The notes beneath the pieces were generated by a model. It worked only from the letters and a program-made list of their open reading frames with translations. It was not told where the DNA came from and searched no databases. A program made the translations under genes and the position numbers. Shown here piece by piece: positions 48,993 through 59,555 of a stretch of DNA of 64,000 bases (positions within the stretch are counted from its first letter, which is position 1; the number at the start of each line of letters is the position of its first letter). Origin of the DNA: Occultella gossypii (GTDB lineage: Bacteria > Actinomycetota > Actinomycetes > Actinomycetales > Beutenbergiaceae); contig NZ_JAGSHT010000013.1 in the NCBI RefSeq assembly GCF_019947135.1, positions 310,001 through 374,000 on the forward strand, given 5' to 3'.

Positions 48993-49631
48993 GTGCGCTT
49001 CCGCCTGACCCCCCGCGATGTCACGTTCTTCGACCTCTTCGCCGCGAACGCGCAGCACCTCGTCGACGGTGCCGACCTCCTCGCCCAGCTGATCGGTGCC
49101 GAGCCGCCCGACCGGCCCGCCCACGCGGAGCGACTGCGACAGATCGAGCAGGAGGCGGACGGCGCCGAGGCCACGATCATGAACCGGCTGAACCAGACGT
49201 TCGTGACGCCGTTCGACCGCGACGACATCTACACGCTGGCCGCTGCGATGGACGACTGCATCGACGCCATGGAGGCGGCCGGGGACATCATCGTGCGGTA
49301 CCAGCTCGTCGACCTGCCCGACGGCGTCGTCGCGATGGTCGCGACCCTGCAGCGGGCCGCCGAGCTGACCGCGGCAGCGATGCCCAAACTGCGCACGATG
49401 ACCGACCTGAAGCCCTACTGGGTGGAGATCAACCGGCTGGAGAGCGAGGCGAACCGGACCTACCGCGCCCTCCTGGCGCACCTGTTCGGCAGCCCGCAGT
49501 TCCAGCGGAGCCCGGCGGACGTGGTGGAACTCATCAAGCTCAAGGGCGTCGTCGACGTCCTCGAGCAGGCGTCCGACGCCTTCGAGCGGGTGGGCAGCGT
49601 GGTCCAGACCATCTACGTCAAGGAAACCTGA
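48993..49631 (+). CDS. DUF47 / PhoU-like Pit accessory protein
   Basis: A 212-residue all-helical PhoU-like protein, the regular partner of Pit phosphate transporters. It starts VRFRLTPRDVTFFDLF and carries the metal-binding-type segments EQEADGAEATI, TPFDRDDIYTLAAAMDDCIDAMEAAGD and LESEANRTYRALL. GTG 48993 has GGAG eight bases upstream; GTG 48984 is less likely. The pit gene begins 4 nt after its stop. Probably tunes Pit activity. Confidence 0.93.
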   Translation: MRFRLTPRDVTFFDLFAANAQHLVDGADLLAQLIGAEPPDRPAHAERLRQIEQEADGAEATIMNRLNQTFVTPFDRDDIYTLAAAMDDCIDAMEAAGDIIVRYQLVDLPDGVVAMVATLQRAAELTAAAMPKLRTMTDLKPYWVEINRLESEANRTYRALLAHLFGSPQFQRSPADVVELIKLKGVVDVLEQASDAFERVGSVVQTIYVKET

Positions 49632-49635
49632 GTCG

Positions 49636-50628
49636 GTGGAGTTCGCCCTCGTCGTGTTGGTGATCGCGATCGCGCTCGCGTTCGACTTCACCAACGGCTT
49701 CCACGACGCAGCCAACGCGATCGCGACCTCGGTCTCCACGAGGGCACTGACACCGCGGGTCGCATTGCTGCTCGCGGCTGTGATGAACATGGTCGGCGCA
49801 CTGCTCGGCACCGGCGTCGCGGAGACCATCGGCAGCGGCATCGTCGACGCGCCGCCCGGCATCTCCGGCCTGGCTGTGGTGCTCTCCGGCCTGCTCGGCG
49901 CGATCACCTGGAACCTGATCACCTGGTGGAGGGGGCTGCCGTCCTCGTCCTCGCACGCCCTCATCGGCGGCCTCACCGGCGCGGGCATCGCGTCGCTGTC
50001 CACGGTGCACTGGTCGGTGATCTGGGACAAGGTCGTCATCCCGATGGTCGCCTCCCCGCTGGTCGGCTTCGTGCTCGCGTACCTGATCATGGTCGCGGTG
50101 CTGTGGATCTTCCGGAACGCGGCTCCGGGTCCCACCCAGCGCCGGTTCCGGGTGGCCCAGACCGTCTCCGCCGCCGCGATGGCGCTCGGCCACGGCCTGC
50201 AGGACGCACAGAAGACGATGGGCGTGATCGTTCTCGCCCTGGTGGCCGGCGGGCTGCACGAGGGCACCGGGATCCCGCTCTGGGTCAAACTCGCCGCGGC
50301 CGGAGCGATCTCGCTCGGCACGTACGCCGGCGGGTGGCGGATCATGCGGACCCTCGGCCGCAAGATCATCGAGCTCGATCCGGCCCGGGGCTTCGTCGCC
50401 GAATCGGTCGCCTCGAGTGTGCTGTACACGACGGCGTTCGTGTTCCACGCGCCGATCTCGACGACGCACACCATCACGTCCGCGATCATGGGCGTCGGCG
50501 CCACGAGGCGGGCCTCCGCGGTGCGCTGGGGCATGGCCCGCAGCATCGGGGTGGCCTGGCTGCTGACCATCCCGGCCTCGGCCGCCGTGGCCGCGGTGCT
50601 CTACCTGGTGCTCAGCATCTTCGTGTGA
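49636..50628 (+). CDS. pit: Low-affinity inorganic phosphate transporter Pit
   Basis: A 330-residue PiT-family symporter with about nine spans. The two inverted PiT signatures are clear: DFTNGFHDAANAIATSVSTRAL with GLPSSSSHALIGG, then GHGLQDAQKTMGVI with FHAPISTTHTITSAIMG. It imports metal-phosphate with H+. GTG 49636 follows AGGAAA. Cotranscribed with DUF47; it complements the high-affinity Pst system encoded 1.3 kb downstream. Confidence 0.95.
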   Translation: MEFALVVLVIAIALAFDFTNGFHDAANAIATSVSTRALTPRVALLLAAVMNMVGALLGTGVAETIGSGIVDAPPGISGLAVVLSGLLGAITWNLITWWRGLPSSSSHALIGGLTGAGIASLSTVHWSVIWDKVVIPMVASPLVGFVLAYLIMVAVLWIFRNAAPGPTQRRFRVAQTVSAAAMALGHGLQDAQKTMGVIVLALVAGGLHEGTGIPLWVKLAAAGAISLGTYAGGWRIMRTLGRKIIELDPARGFVAESVASSVLYTTAFVFHAPISTTHTITSAIMGVGATRRASAVRWGMARSIGVAWLLTIPASAAVAAVLYLVLSIFV

Positions 50629-50749
50629 GGCCCGGGCACCTCTACCCATTCGCCGAGTTTCCGCGCCACGCCGCGGACTCATAGACTCGCCACGACACAG
50701 CGCACCGGGCTCGTACCGGTCGACCACTACCTCCGGAGAGTCCACACCC

Positions 50750-51193
50750 ATGTCCCGTCGCATCGTCCGCACCACCCTCGCCCTGGTCGGCGCCGCCGGC
50801 CTCGCCGCGTCCCTGAGCGCCTGTGGCAGCCAGGTCGCCTCCGTCGACGTGGGCGCCTGCTCCAACGTCAGCGACCTGTCCGGTGAGCTCACCGAGATCC
50901 CCACGGTCGACTGCGGCGAGGAGCACGACGCCCAGTTCGTGCACGTCTTCGACATCGACCAGGACGGTGACTACCCCGGCGACGATGCCATCGCCACCGC
51001 CGCCGAGGAGGGCTGCCTCGCCGGCTTCGAGGACTACGTCGGCATCAGCTACGACGAGTCCGCGCTCGGCCTCGACTTCATCCCGCCGAACGAGAACACC
51101 TGGGACGCCGCGAACGACCGCCAGGTGCTGTGCGTGGCCTACCTGACCGACGGCACCACGACCACGGAGAGCTGGGAGGGCGCGGCCATCTGA
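50750..51193 (+). CDS. Septum-formation-family lipoprotein 1
   Basis: A 147-residue lipoprotein with lipobox LSAC (about 22-25). The mature part has the paired-cysteine layout of the septum-formation domain: GACSNVSDL...TVDCGEEHDAQFV...GCLAGFEDYVGISY...DRQVLCVAYL. GGAGAG lies nine bases upstream of the ATG; TAGACT at about 50692 is a -10 candidate. The molecular role is not established. A paralogue follows at 51326. Confidence 0.78.
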   Translation: MSRRIVRTTLALVGAAGLAASLSACGSQVASVDVGACSNVSDLSGELTEIPTVDCGEEHDAQFVHVFDIDQDGDYPGDDAIATAAEEGCLAGFEDYVGISYDESALGLDFIPPNENTWDAANDRQVLCVAYLTDGTTTTESWEGAAI

Positions 51194-51214
51194 GTCGCCC
51201 CCGACGCACCACCA

Positions 51215-51257
51215 CGAAGGGCCGCATCTCCTCGTCACCGAGGGCTGCGGCCCTTCG
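51215..51257 (+). terminator. Strong terminator between the paralogous lipoprotein genes
   Basis: CGAAGGGCCGCA / TGCGGCCCTTCG, a perfect 12-bp stem with a 19-nt loop, 22 nt after the first lipoprotein stop. Confidence 0.75.
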
Positions 51258-51325
51258 CCGTCGGACCCCGGTCCGGTCGGGTACGTTGGTGCCGCGTCGC
51301 CCACCCGAACCGAGGAGTCGATCCG

Positions 51326-51937
51326 ATGACCGCTGCCGCCCGTCGCCGTCGTGTCGTGCTGGCGATCGCCGCCGCAGTGCTCGTCGCGCCGGTCCTGGGG
51401 GCGTGCTCCGGGGATCCCGGGGACGAGGAGAGCCCGCAGACGTTCACCCAGGGCGGCGGCACCGAGGACCCGAGCGCCACCGGAGACCCGAGCAGCACGG
51501 ACGACCCGAGCGGCACCGCGCCGCCGTCGACCCCCGCACCGGACACCACGACCGCCACCGACGATGCCGGCGTGCCCGTCGCCGGCGTGGGCGACTGCAT
51601 GCGCGCGAGCGACCTGTTCGCCGTCATCACCGAGGGCGACGGGCTCTCCGGCCTCCCGACCATCGACTGCGCGACGGAGCACGAGGTCCAGATCGTTGCG
51701 ATCTACGAGATGACCGACGACGCCTACCCGGGCGACACCGAGATCCAGACGGCGGCCCTGGCGGAGTGCACCACCTTGTTCGAGGGCTTCGTCGGCATCC
51801 CGGCCGCGGAGTCGTCGCTGTCGGTGGCGCCGATCACCCCGAGTGCGGACACCTGGGCCACCGGTGCCCGCACCGCGTACTGCGTGGCCGTCGCACCCGA
51901 ACCGACCACGACCTCGTTCGAGGGCGCCGGCATCTGA
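51326..51937 (+). CDS. Septum-formation-family lipoprotein 2
   Basis: A 203-residue paralogue of the preceding gene. Lipobox LGAC, then a long Thr/Ser/Pro/Asp-rich linker (about 28-80), then the same domain: GDCMRASDL...TIDCATEHEVQIVAIYEM...AECTTLFEGFVGI...TAYCVAV, ending TTTSFEGAGI versus TTTESWEGAAI in the neighbour. GAGGAG precedes the ATG. The linker probably lifts the domain further from the membrane. Confidence 0.78.
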   Translation: MTAAARRRRVVLAIAAAVLVAPVLGACSGDPGDEESPQTFTQGGGTEDPSATGDPSSTDDPSGTAPPSTPAPDTTTATDDAGVPVAGVGDCMRASDLFAVITEGDGLSGLPTIDCATEHEVQIVAIYEMTDDAYPGDTEIQTAALAECTTLFEGFVGIPAAESSLSVAPITPSADTWATGARTAYCVAVAPEPTTTSFEGAGI

Positions 51938-51971
51938 CCAACTGCGCACCCGAGCCGGCGCAGCCGGCTGC

Positions 51972-52751
<780 letters not shown>

Positions 52752-52805
52752 AAGCGGTCCTTCCGGGGCGGGCGGTGCGGGCGGGGGGAGTGGGAGTCAC
52801 GGAGG

Positions 52806-53855
52806 TCATCGGACTCCCTTCGGGGAGAAGTACCTGCTGACCAGGCGTGCGATGAGGTTCAGCAGCATCACGATCAGGATCAGGGTGAGCGCTCCGGCCC
52901 AGGCACGATCGGCCGAGGCACCGCCCTGGGCGTACTGGCGGTAGACGAACACCGGCAGCGTCGCGATCCGGCCGTCGAACGCGTCCCAGTTCACGCCGGT
53001 GGCGATGCCGACGGTGAGCAGCAGCGGGGCGGTCTCACCGATCACGCGGGCGATGGCGATCATCACGCCGGTGGTGATACCCGCGATGGCGGTACGCAGC
53101 ACCACCTTGACGATGGTCAGCCACTTCGGGACGCCGAGGGCGTAGGACGCCTCGCGCAGCTCGTTCGGGACCAGCCGCAGCATCTCCTCGACGCTGCGCA
53201 CCACGACCGGTGTCATCAGCACGGCCAGGGCCACCCCACCGATCACGGCGGCCTTGTACGCCGGGCCGAAGATGACCAGGAACAGCGTGAACGCGAACAG
53301 GCCGGCCACGATGGACGGGATGCCGGTCATCACGTCCACCAGCACGGTGATCCCCCGGGAGAGCGGGCCGCGCCCGTACTCGACCAGATAGATGGCCGTG
53401 AAGATACCGAGCGGGATGGCGATGATCGAGGCGATGCCGGTGACGTAGACCGTCCCGATGATCGCGTGGAACGCGCCACCCTCGACCATCTGACCGAAGA
53501 TCCCGGTCATGTCCGTCGTCAGGAAGTCCCAGCTGAACCTGGTCAGGCCGTCCCCGACCACGATCCAGAGCAGGGACACCAGTGGGATCAGCGCGATGAT
53601 GAACGCGAAGGTGACCAGGGTGGTGGCGAGCCGGTCCTTGGCCCAACGCTCCCCCTCGACCACCCTGGAGGTCACGGTCATCAGGATCGCGAACAGGATC
53701 GCGCCGATGAAGAAGACGCCGGCGATGGTAGGGCCGTCACCGAGGAACTGGATACCCAGGGCAAGCAACAGCGAGACGGCGAGCACCGCGACCGGCGCCC
53801 ACTTCGGGAGCTTGCGGGTGGTCCGGACCGGGACCGGGGGCGTGGTGACAGTCAT
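52806..53855 (-). CDS. pstA: Phosphate ABC-transporter permease PstA
   Basis: A 349-residue permease with eight or so hydrophobic segments (two N-terminal, six in the permease core) and the EAA-like loop LRLVPNELREASYALGVPKWLTI. PstA features are GGAFHAIIGTVYVTGIASIIAIPLGI and GIPSIVAGLFAF. Its ATG overlaps the pstC stop by one base (TGATG). Confidence 0.96.
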   Translation of the reverse strand: MTVTTPPVPVRTTRKLPKWAPVAVLAVSLLLALGIQFLGDGPTIAGVFFIGAILFAILMTVTSRVVEGERWAKDRLATTLVTFAFIIALIPLVSLLWIVVGDGLTRFSWDFLTTDMTGIFGQMVEGGAFHAIIGTVYVTGIASIIAIPLGIFTAIYLVEYGRGPLSRGITVLVDVMTGIPSIVAGLFAFTLFLVIFGPAYKAAVIGGVALAVLMTPVVVRSVEEMLRLVPNELREASYALGVPKWLTIVKVVLRTAIAGITTGVMIAIARVIGETAPLLLTVGIATGVNWDAFDGRIATLPVFVYRQYAQGGASADRAWAGALTLILIVMLLNLIARLVSRYFSPKGVR

Positions 53856-54862
53856 CAGTTGGCTCCCGAGAACTCGGCGCGTCGCGAGATGATCCAGCGG
53901 GCGATGAGGTTCACGCCGAAGGTCATGATGAACAGGATCAGCCCGGACGCGATCAGGGCGTCGACACCGAGGCCGCTGGCCTCCGGGAAGTGGCTGGCGA
54001 TGTTCGCCGCGATCGATTGATGCTGACCAGGCTGGAGCAGGTAGAAGTTGATCAGGTACCCGGGCGAGAGGACCATCAGCACGGCCATCGTCTCACCGAG
54101 CGCACGGCCGAGCCCGAGCATGGTCGCCGAGATCACGCCGGAACGTCCAAACGGCAGCACCGCCTGGCGGATCATCTCCCAGCGGGTGGCGCCGAGGGCC
54201 AGCGAGGCCTCCTCGTGCAACCTGGGCGTCTGCAGGAACACCTCGCGCACAGTCGCGGTGATGATCGGCAGGATCATGATCGCGAGCACGAGCCCGGCGG
54301 TGAGGATGTTGCGGGCCGGGGCCTGGTACCCGGTGAAGATGGTCGGTCCGACGTTCTCCTCCAGCCACGCAGTCGCCCCGTTCGTGCTGAGCCACGTGAA
54401 CAGCGGGCTGACCAGGGGCTGCAGCCACTGGATGCCCCAGAGACCGAAGATCACGGACGGGATCGCAGCGAGGAGGTCGATCAGATAGCCGAGGCCCTGG
54501 GCGAGCCGACGTGGCGCGTAGTGCGAGATGAACAGGCCGATGCCGATGCTGAGCGGCACGGCGACGACGAGCGCGATGACCGAGGAGATCGCCGTGCCGA
54601 ACAGCAGCGGCCAGACCCAGGACCAGAGGTCGCGTCCGAGCATGAAGCCGACGTCCTCGAACGCCGAGGGGGCCGCAATGAGTGCAGGCCAGGCGCGTAC
54701 GAGCAGGAAGATCGCGACGGCCGCGAGGATGATCAGGATGAAGATCCCGCTGGCGGTGGAGATCCCCTGGAACACGCGGTTGCCGAGCCGTCCTGGGGTC
54801 CGGCCGACCCGCACCTTCGGAGGCGCTTCGGGGTCCGAGGGGGGTGATTCGGCGACTGCCAC
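53855..54862 (-). CDS. pstC: Phosphate ABC-transporter permease PstC
   Basis: A 335-residue permease. Typical elements: FGTAISSVIALVVAVPLSIGIGLFISHYAP, LLAAIPSVIFGLWGIQWLQP and the loop HEEASLALGATRWEMIRQAVLPF. It is separated from pstS by 103 nt containing a strong hairpin, so its expression is probably lower than that of pstS. Confidence 0.96.
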   Translation of the reverse strand: MAVAESPPSDPEAPPKVRVGRTPGRLGNRVFQGISTASGIFILIILAAVAIFLLVRAWPALIAAPSAFEDVGFMLGRDLWSWVWPLLFGTAISSVIALVVAVPLSIGIGLFISHYAPRRLAQGLGYLIDLLAAIPSVIFGLWGIQWLQPLVSPLFTWLSTNGATAWLEENVGPTIFTGYQAPARNILTAGLVLAIMILPIITATVREVFLQTPRLHEEASLALGATRWEMIRQAVLPFGRSGVISATMLGLGRALGETMAVLMVLSPGYLINFYLLQPGQHQSIAANIASHFPEASGLGVDALIASGLILFIMTFGVNLIARWIISRRAEFSGAN

Positions 54863-54905
54863 TGGTCCTCCGGGCGATTTGGGGGGATGGGAGGTTACGA
54901 CGTGC

Positions 54906-54952
54906 GTCAGGCGAGCCGGTGCTCAGCGTACTGAGGCACCGACCCGCCTGAC
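54906..54952 (-). terminator. pstS-pstC intercistronic hairpin
   Basis: GTCAGGCG / CGCCTGAC outer stem (8 bp) and CGGTGCTCAG / CTGAGGCACCG inner stem (10 bp, one bulged G), loop CGTA, beginning 13 nt after the pstS stop. No U-tract. It probably gives more binding protein than permease and ATPase. Confidence 0.75.
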
Positions 54953-54965
54953 CTGATGGGCTGGA

Positions 54966-56108
54966 TCAGCCGGCGACCGTGATCTGGTCGAGGGCCGCGG
55001 TGACCCGCTCGCGCAGGTCGTCCGAGATCGGGGCGGAACCGGCGACGTCCGGCTGAGCGGCCCGGTCCTGGCCCTCGGGGCTGGCGACGTAGGTGAGGTA
55101 GGCCGCCACGTTCGCGGCGTCCTCCTCGGTCTCGTACACCGAGCACGCGATCGAGTAGGAGACCAGCACGATCGGGTAGGTACCGGCCTCGGTGGTGTCG
55201 CGGGCGAGGTCGATCGTCAGGCGCAGGTCGGTCGCGTCAGCGGCGGCCGGGGACACGTCGAGGATCTGCGCTGCGGCCTCCGGGGAGAACGGCACGTACT
55301 CCTCACCGACGCCGACGGCGACGGTGCCCAGGTCACCGGCGCGGGAGGCGTCGGCGTAGCCGATGGTGCCTTCGGCGCCCGAGACGGTGTCGATCATGCC
55401 GGAGGTCTGCGCACCGGACTGGGTACCGGAGATCGGCCAGGTCTCGACCGGACCGTGGGTCCACACGTCGGCCGCGGTGGCCGTGAGGTACTCGGTGAAG
55501 TTCTCGGTGGTGCCGGACTCGTCGGAACGGTTCACCGGGACGATCGGCAGGTCGGGCAGTTCGACGTCGGGGTTGGCGTCGGCGATGGCCGGGTCGTTCC
55601 AGTTCGTGATCTCGCCAGCGAACACGCCGGCGATGGTGGCCGGGTCCATGTTGATGTTCTCGGCCTCGACGCTCGGCAGGTTGTAGATGACGGCGATCGG
55701 GCTGACGTACAGGGGCAGCTCGATGACCTCGCCGCCGTAGCAGCGGTCCACACCGGAGGCAAGCTCCTCCTCGCTCATCGCGGCGTCCGAACCGGCGAAC
55801 AGCACGGTGCCGTTGAGGAACTGCTCGCGGCCGGTGCCCGAACCCGTCGGGTCGTAGCTGACCGTGACGCCCGGGTTCGCCTCGGTGAAGCCGGCGATCC
55901 AGCCACCCACGGCGTTCTCCTGGGAGCTGGCGCCGGAACCGGCGATGGAGCCGGAGAGGTCGCTGGTGGCCCCTCCACCGTTGTCGCCACCGGTGTCGCC
56001 GTCGGTGGACGTGTCGTCGCCGTCGCCGCCACCACAGGCAGCGAGGGTGAGCGCGAGGGCGCTGATCACAGAGATGCCCGCCAGGCGGCGGCTAGGTGCA
56101 AGCTTCAC
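54966..56108 (-). CDS. pstS: Phosphate-binding lipoprotein PstS
   Basis: A 380-residue periplasmic-type phosphate receptor. Lipobox LAAC (C25) anchors it outside. Phosphate-binding loops are recognisable: GSGASSQENA, AGSDAAMS, PVNRSDESGTTENFTEYL. An acidic/Gly linker follows the lipid anchor. GTG 56108 (VKLAPSRRLAG) gives a proper signal peptide. A PHO box lies about 120 nt upstream on the minus strand, so induction on phosphate starvation is expected. Confidence 0.96.
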   Translation of the reverse strand: MKLAPSRRLAGISVISALALTLAACGGGDGDDTSTDGDTGGDNGGGATSDLSGSIAGSGASSQENAVGGWIAGFTEANPGVTVSYDPTGSGTGREQFLNGTVLFAGSDAAMSEEELASGVDRCYGGEVIELPLYVSPIAVIYNLPSVEAENINMDPATIAGVFAGEITNWNDPAIADANPDVELPDLPIVPVNRSDESGTTENFTEYLTATAADVWTHGPVETWPISGTQSGAQTSGMIDTVSGAEGTIGYADASRAGDLGTVAVGVGEEYVPFSPEAAAQILDVSPAAADATDLRLTIDLARDTTEAGTYPIVLVSYSIACSVYETEEDAANVAAYLTYVASPEGQDRAAQPDVAGSAPISDDLRERVTAALDQITVAG

Positions 56109-56222
56109 GTTCGAATCCCGTTTCTGTTGGCTGGGTCGGGACTGCGCACCCGGAGAATTCCCATGGCGTGCCGCAGCCACGCTTGACGGTAGGGAGCGTG
56201 GGTGTATGCGTCTCCTGATTCA

Positions 56223-56243
56223 GGTGAACAGCAGGTGAACGAG
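56223..56243 (-). promoter_or_regulatory. PHO box upstream of pstS
   Basis: On the minus strand two 11-nt direct repeats read GTTCACCTGCT and GTTCACCTGAA, the actinobacterial PhoP-box unit (GKTCAYYYRSS). Candidate -10 hexamers (TACCGT near 56190) lie downstream. Confidence 0.8.
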
Positions 56244-56336
56244 CCACAACAATGGGCGTGATGTTCGACACGAGTCAATGGCACGAGGCACTTCCTTGGG
56301 CCACCGTTGAGGAATGGTTGAGCCTTGTACTACTGC

Positions 56337-57317
56337 TCAGGCCTCGAGTCCGCGCTGACGCTCCAGGGCCACCAGGCGCGATTTCCCCGAGGACCGCCGC
56401 GCCATGTGGATCACCAGCAGCTCGCCGGTGCGCAGGTACGGGTCCCGGTCCGGGATGGCCTTCGAGAGCCGGTAGGGGCTGCGCGCCGAGATGCAGGTGA
56501 GGATGATCGGCAGCACCGGGCGATGGGTTGAGACCACCGTGGGCCGGTGCCGCGCGCCGAGCAGCGCGCCCATGAAGGAGCGGACGCCGGACTTGTCCTT
56601 CTTCGCCGCGTGCTCGGTGAGCTGGGGCGCGGTCATCAGGTCCAGACCGCTCGCGTCCAGGTAGGGCGCAACGGTGGCCACGCACCGCTCCCACGGCGAC
56701 GAGATGACCTCCTCGACCCCGTAGGCCGCAAGGATCGGCACGATCGCCGTCGCCTGCTTCTCGCCGACCGGCGTCAGCGGACGGGTCTGCTCGTCGCCCT
56801 TCCAGGAGGATCGGCTCCTGGCCCGCCCGTGCCGGGCCACGATCACCGTCCAGGTGTCCAGCAGGCCGTCCTCCCAGAGGTCGAGCAGGGCCCCGAGGGG
56901 CTCGATGTCATCGGACCTGGTCAGGAGCTTGCGGGCCGCCTTGGCCTCGACCCAGCGGGACTCGTCCACCTCGTGCTTGGAGGCGTCCTTGATCCTACCG
57001 CGGGGCGCGATGGCGGGGCACTCGTCGGAGACCGGCCGTGCCGCCCAGTACGAGCAGACCTTCACCCGTCCGTCCGTGAGCTTGTACTTCACCGATGGCA
57101 ACGGAACACCGAGGAGGACCGAGATGCCGGTCTCCTCCTTGACCTCCCGGACGGCGCACATCGGCAGCGACTCTCCGTCGCCGTCGACCTTGCCCTTCGG
57201 CCAGGACCAGTCGTCGTAGCGCGGCCGGTGGATCAGCAGCACCTCGAGGCGTCGCCCCACCACGCGCCAGACCAACGCCCCGGCGGCCTGCACCGCCGGA
57301 AGGGACGAGTTGGCCAC
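56337..57317 (-). CDS. mutT1: Nudix hydrolase plus histidine phosphatase (MutT1 type)
   Basis: A 326-residue two-domain enzyme. The N-terminal Nudix box GKVDGDGESLPMCAVREVKEETG, read in parts, gives Gx5Ex7REVxEExG at about 42-64. The C-terminal histidine-phosphatase domain starts VIVARHGRARSRSSW (RHG). MutT1 proteins degrade 8-oxo-(d)GTP and dinucleoside polyphosphates. GTG 57317 lies three bases after the ppk stop, so it is coupled to polyphosphate synthesis, as in other actinobacteria. Confidence 0.93.
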   Translation of the reverse strand: MANSSLPAVQAAGALVWRVVGRRLEVLLIHRPRYDDWSWPKGKVDGDGESLPMCAVREVKEETGISVLLGVPLPSVKYKLTDGRVKVCSYWAARPVSDECPAIAPRGRIKDASKHEVDESRWVEAKAARKLLTRSDDIEPLGALLDLWEDGLLDTWTVIVARHGRARSRSSWKGDEQTRPLTPVGEKQATAIVPILAAYGVEEVISSPWERCVATVAPYLDASGLDLMTAPQLTEHAAKKDKSGVRSFMGALLGARHRPTVVSTHRPVLPIILTCISARSPYRLSKAIPDRDPYLRTGELLVIHMARRSSGKSRLVALERQRGLEA

Positions 57318-57320
57318 GCC

Positions 57321-59537
57321 TCAGCGATCCACGCTCGCGCGGCGCCGGTGCGCCGCCATGAGGGACTCCTGCAGGTCCAACAGCCGATTCCCGTCGTCGT
57401 CGAGGTAGTGCCTGGTCCACACATGCCGGCCGTCGCCCGCCGGGGCGAGGTGCCAGGTCGCCGTGGTGTCCGCCGCCGACCGGTCGATCAGGCCCACGAG
57501 CTCGGCGATGTGGTCGGGATCGATCACCCGGATCAGCACCTCCACGCGCCGGTCCAGGTTGCGGTGCATGAGGTCGGCGCTGCCGATGAAGACCTCCGGG
57601 TCGCCGTCGCCCGCAAACGCATAGATCCGGGAGTGTTCCAGGAAGCGCCCGAGGATGGAGCGCACCCGGATGTTCTCGCTGAGCCCCGGGATCCCGGGTT
57701 TGATCGCGCAGATCCCGCGGACGATGACGTCCACCGGCACCCCGGCCTGGGATGCGCGGTAGAGGGCATCGATCGTCACCTCGTCCACGACGGAGTTCAT
57801 CTTGAACTTGACCCACGCCTCGCGGCCGGCGCGCTTGTTCTCGATCTCCCGGTCGATCCGCTCGATGAGCCCGTTCCGGATGGATCGCGGTGCGACCAGG
57901 AGCCGGTGGAACCGGGACTTCGGGGCGTACCCCGAGAGCTGGTTGAACAGCCGGGTGAGATCCTGGCCCACCTCGGAGTTGCAGGTGAGCAGGCCGTGGT
58001 CCTCGTACAGCCGGGCCGTCTTCGGGTTGTAGTTCCCGGTGCCGACGTGGCAGTAGCGGCGCAGCCCGTCCGCCTCCTGGCGCACCACCAGGGAGAGCTT
58101 GCAGTGGGTCTTCAAACCGACGATGCCGTACACGACGTGTACGCCGGCCTGCTCGAGCTTGCGGGCCCAGGTGATGTTCGCCTGCTCGTCGAAGCGCGCC
58201 TTGATCTCCACGATGGCGAGCACCTGCTTGCCGGCCTCGGCGGCGTCGATGAGGGCGTCGATGATCGGGGAGTCACCGGAGGTGCGGTACAGGGTCTGCT
58301 TGATCGCGAGCACGTTCGGGTCCGCGGCCGCCTGGGCGAGGAACTGCTGGACGCTAGTGGAGAACGAGTCGTACGGGTGGTGCAGCAGGATGTCGTGGTT
58401 GCGGATCGCGGCGAAGAAGTCCGTCGGGTTCGCGCTCTCCACCTCGGCCAGGCCGCGGGCGGTGGCGGCCACGAACCGGGGGTACTTCAGCTCGGGCCGG
58501 TCGACGTCGGTGAGCACGCCGAGGCCGGTCAGGTCCAGCGGGGACGGGAGCTCGTAGACGTCCGCATCCCCGATGTCCAGCTCGCGGATCAGCATCTCCC
58601 GGAGCCGGTCGGTGAACCCGGCCGCGAGCTCGAGCCGCACCGGGGGCCCGAACCGGCGCCGCAGGAGCTCCTTCTCGAGCGCCTTCAGGAGGTTCTCGGC
58701 GTCGTCCTCCTCGACCTCCAGGTCCTCGTTGCGGGTGACCCGGAAGATGTGGTGCTCCACGACCTCCATGCCCGGGAACAGGTAGTACAGGAACGACGCG
58801 ATGACGTCCTCGATCGGCACGAAGGAGGCGATCTCGGCGGTGTCGGTGGCGTCCTCGGGGCGGACCGGCCGGCCGGAGGCGTCCACCGCGATGAACCGGG
58901 GCAGCAGCGGCGGCACCTTCACCCGCGCGAAATGCTCCTTGCCGGTGCTCGGGTTGCGCACGATCACGGCCAGGTTCAGGGACAGCCCGGAGATGTACGG
59001 GAACGGGTGCGCCGGGTCAACGGCCAGAGGGGTCAGCACCGGGAAGATCATCTTCCGGAAGTACTTGTGCAGCCGCTCCTTCTCCGTCTCGTGGAGCTCG
59101 TCGAAGTGCACCAGGGTGATGCCCTCCGCCGCGAGCGTGGGCTGCACGAGGTCCGTGAACACCGACGCGTGCCGGGCGGTCAGCTCGTGGGCCTTGACCG
59201 AGATGGAATCGAGCACCTGCCGCGGCAACAGCCCGGACGCACCCGGCACCGCCATGCCGGTGGCGATGCGTCGCTTCAGGCCGGCCACCCGGACCATGAA
59301 GAACTCATCCAGGTTGGACGCGAAGATGGACAGGAACTGGACCCGTTCGAGCAGGGGCAGCCCCTCGTCCTCGGCCAGCTCGAGCACCCGCTCGTTGAAC
59401 GCGAGCCAACTCAGCTCCCGGTCCGCGAACCGGTCCTCGGGCAGCTCGTGCGGCTCCGCGTCATTGAACGCGTCGACGTCGAGGGTGATCGAGTTGACGC
59501 CGTCCAGACTGTCCACCTGCTCGCTCATGAGCCCCAT
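57321..59537 (-). CDS. ppk: Polyphosphate kinase
   Basis: A 738-residue Ppk1 that makes polyphosphate from ATP. N-terminal domain [20 protein letters not shown], head domain, and catalytic C-terminal domains with [13 protein letters not shown] (phospho-His) and [19 protein letters not shown] 59537 is preferred over the ATG three codons later because GGGAGG lies seven bases upstream. It is in an operon with mutT1 and next to pstSCAB, linking phosphate uptake and storage. Confidence 0.96.
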   Translation of the reverse strand: MGLMSEQVDSLDGVNSITLDVDAFNDAEPHELPEDRFADRELSWLAFNERVLELAEDEGLPLLERVQFLSIFASNLDEFFMVRVAGLKRRIATGMAVPGASGLLPRQVLDSISVKAHELTARHASVFTDLVQPTLAAEGITLVHFDELHETEKERLHKYFRKMIFPVLTPLAVDPAHPFPYISGLSLNLAVIVRNPSTGKEHFARVKVPPLLPRFIAVDASGRPVRPEDATDTAEIASFVPIEDVIASFLYYLFPGMEVVEHHIFRVTRNEDLEVEEDDAENLLKALEKELLRRRFGPPVRLELAAGFTDRLREMLIRELDIGDADVYELPSPLDLTGLGVLTDVDRPELKYPRFVAATARGLAEVESANPTDFFAAIRNHDILLHHPYDSFSTSVQQFLAQAAADPNVLAIKQTLYRTSGDSPIIDALIDAAEAGKQVLAIVEIKARFDEQANITWARKLEQAGVHVVYGIVGLKTHCKLSLVVRQEADGLRRYCHVGTGNYNPKTARLYEDHGLLTCNSEVGQDLTRLFNQLSGYAPKSRFHRLLVAPRSIRNGLIERIDREIENKRAGREAWVKFKMNSVVDEVTIDALYRASQAGVPVDVIVRGICAIKPGIPGLSENIRVRSILGRFLEHSRIYAFAGDGDPEVFIGSADLMHRNLDRRVEVLIRVIDPDHIAELVGLIDRSAADTTATWHLAPAGDGRHVWTRHYLDDDGNRLLDLQESLMAAHRRRASVDR

Positions 59538-59555
59538 CGTGGCACCTCCCGGCGT

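Noticed and set aside
56244-56336. A small gene on the plus strand before mutT1
   Set aside because: ATGs are present but frames are short, uncoupled from any ribosome site, and unlike known proteins.
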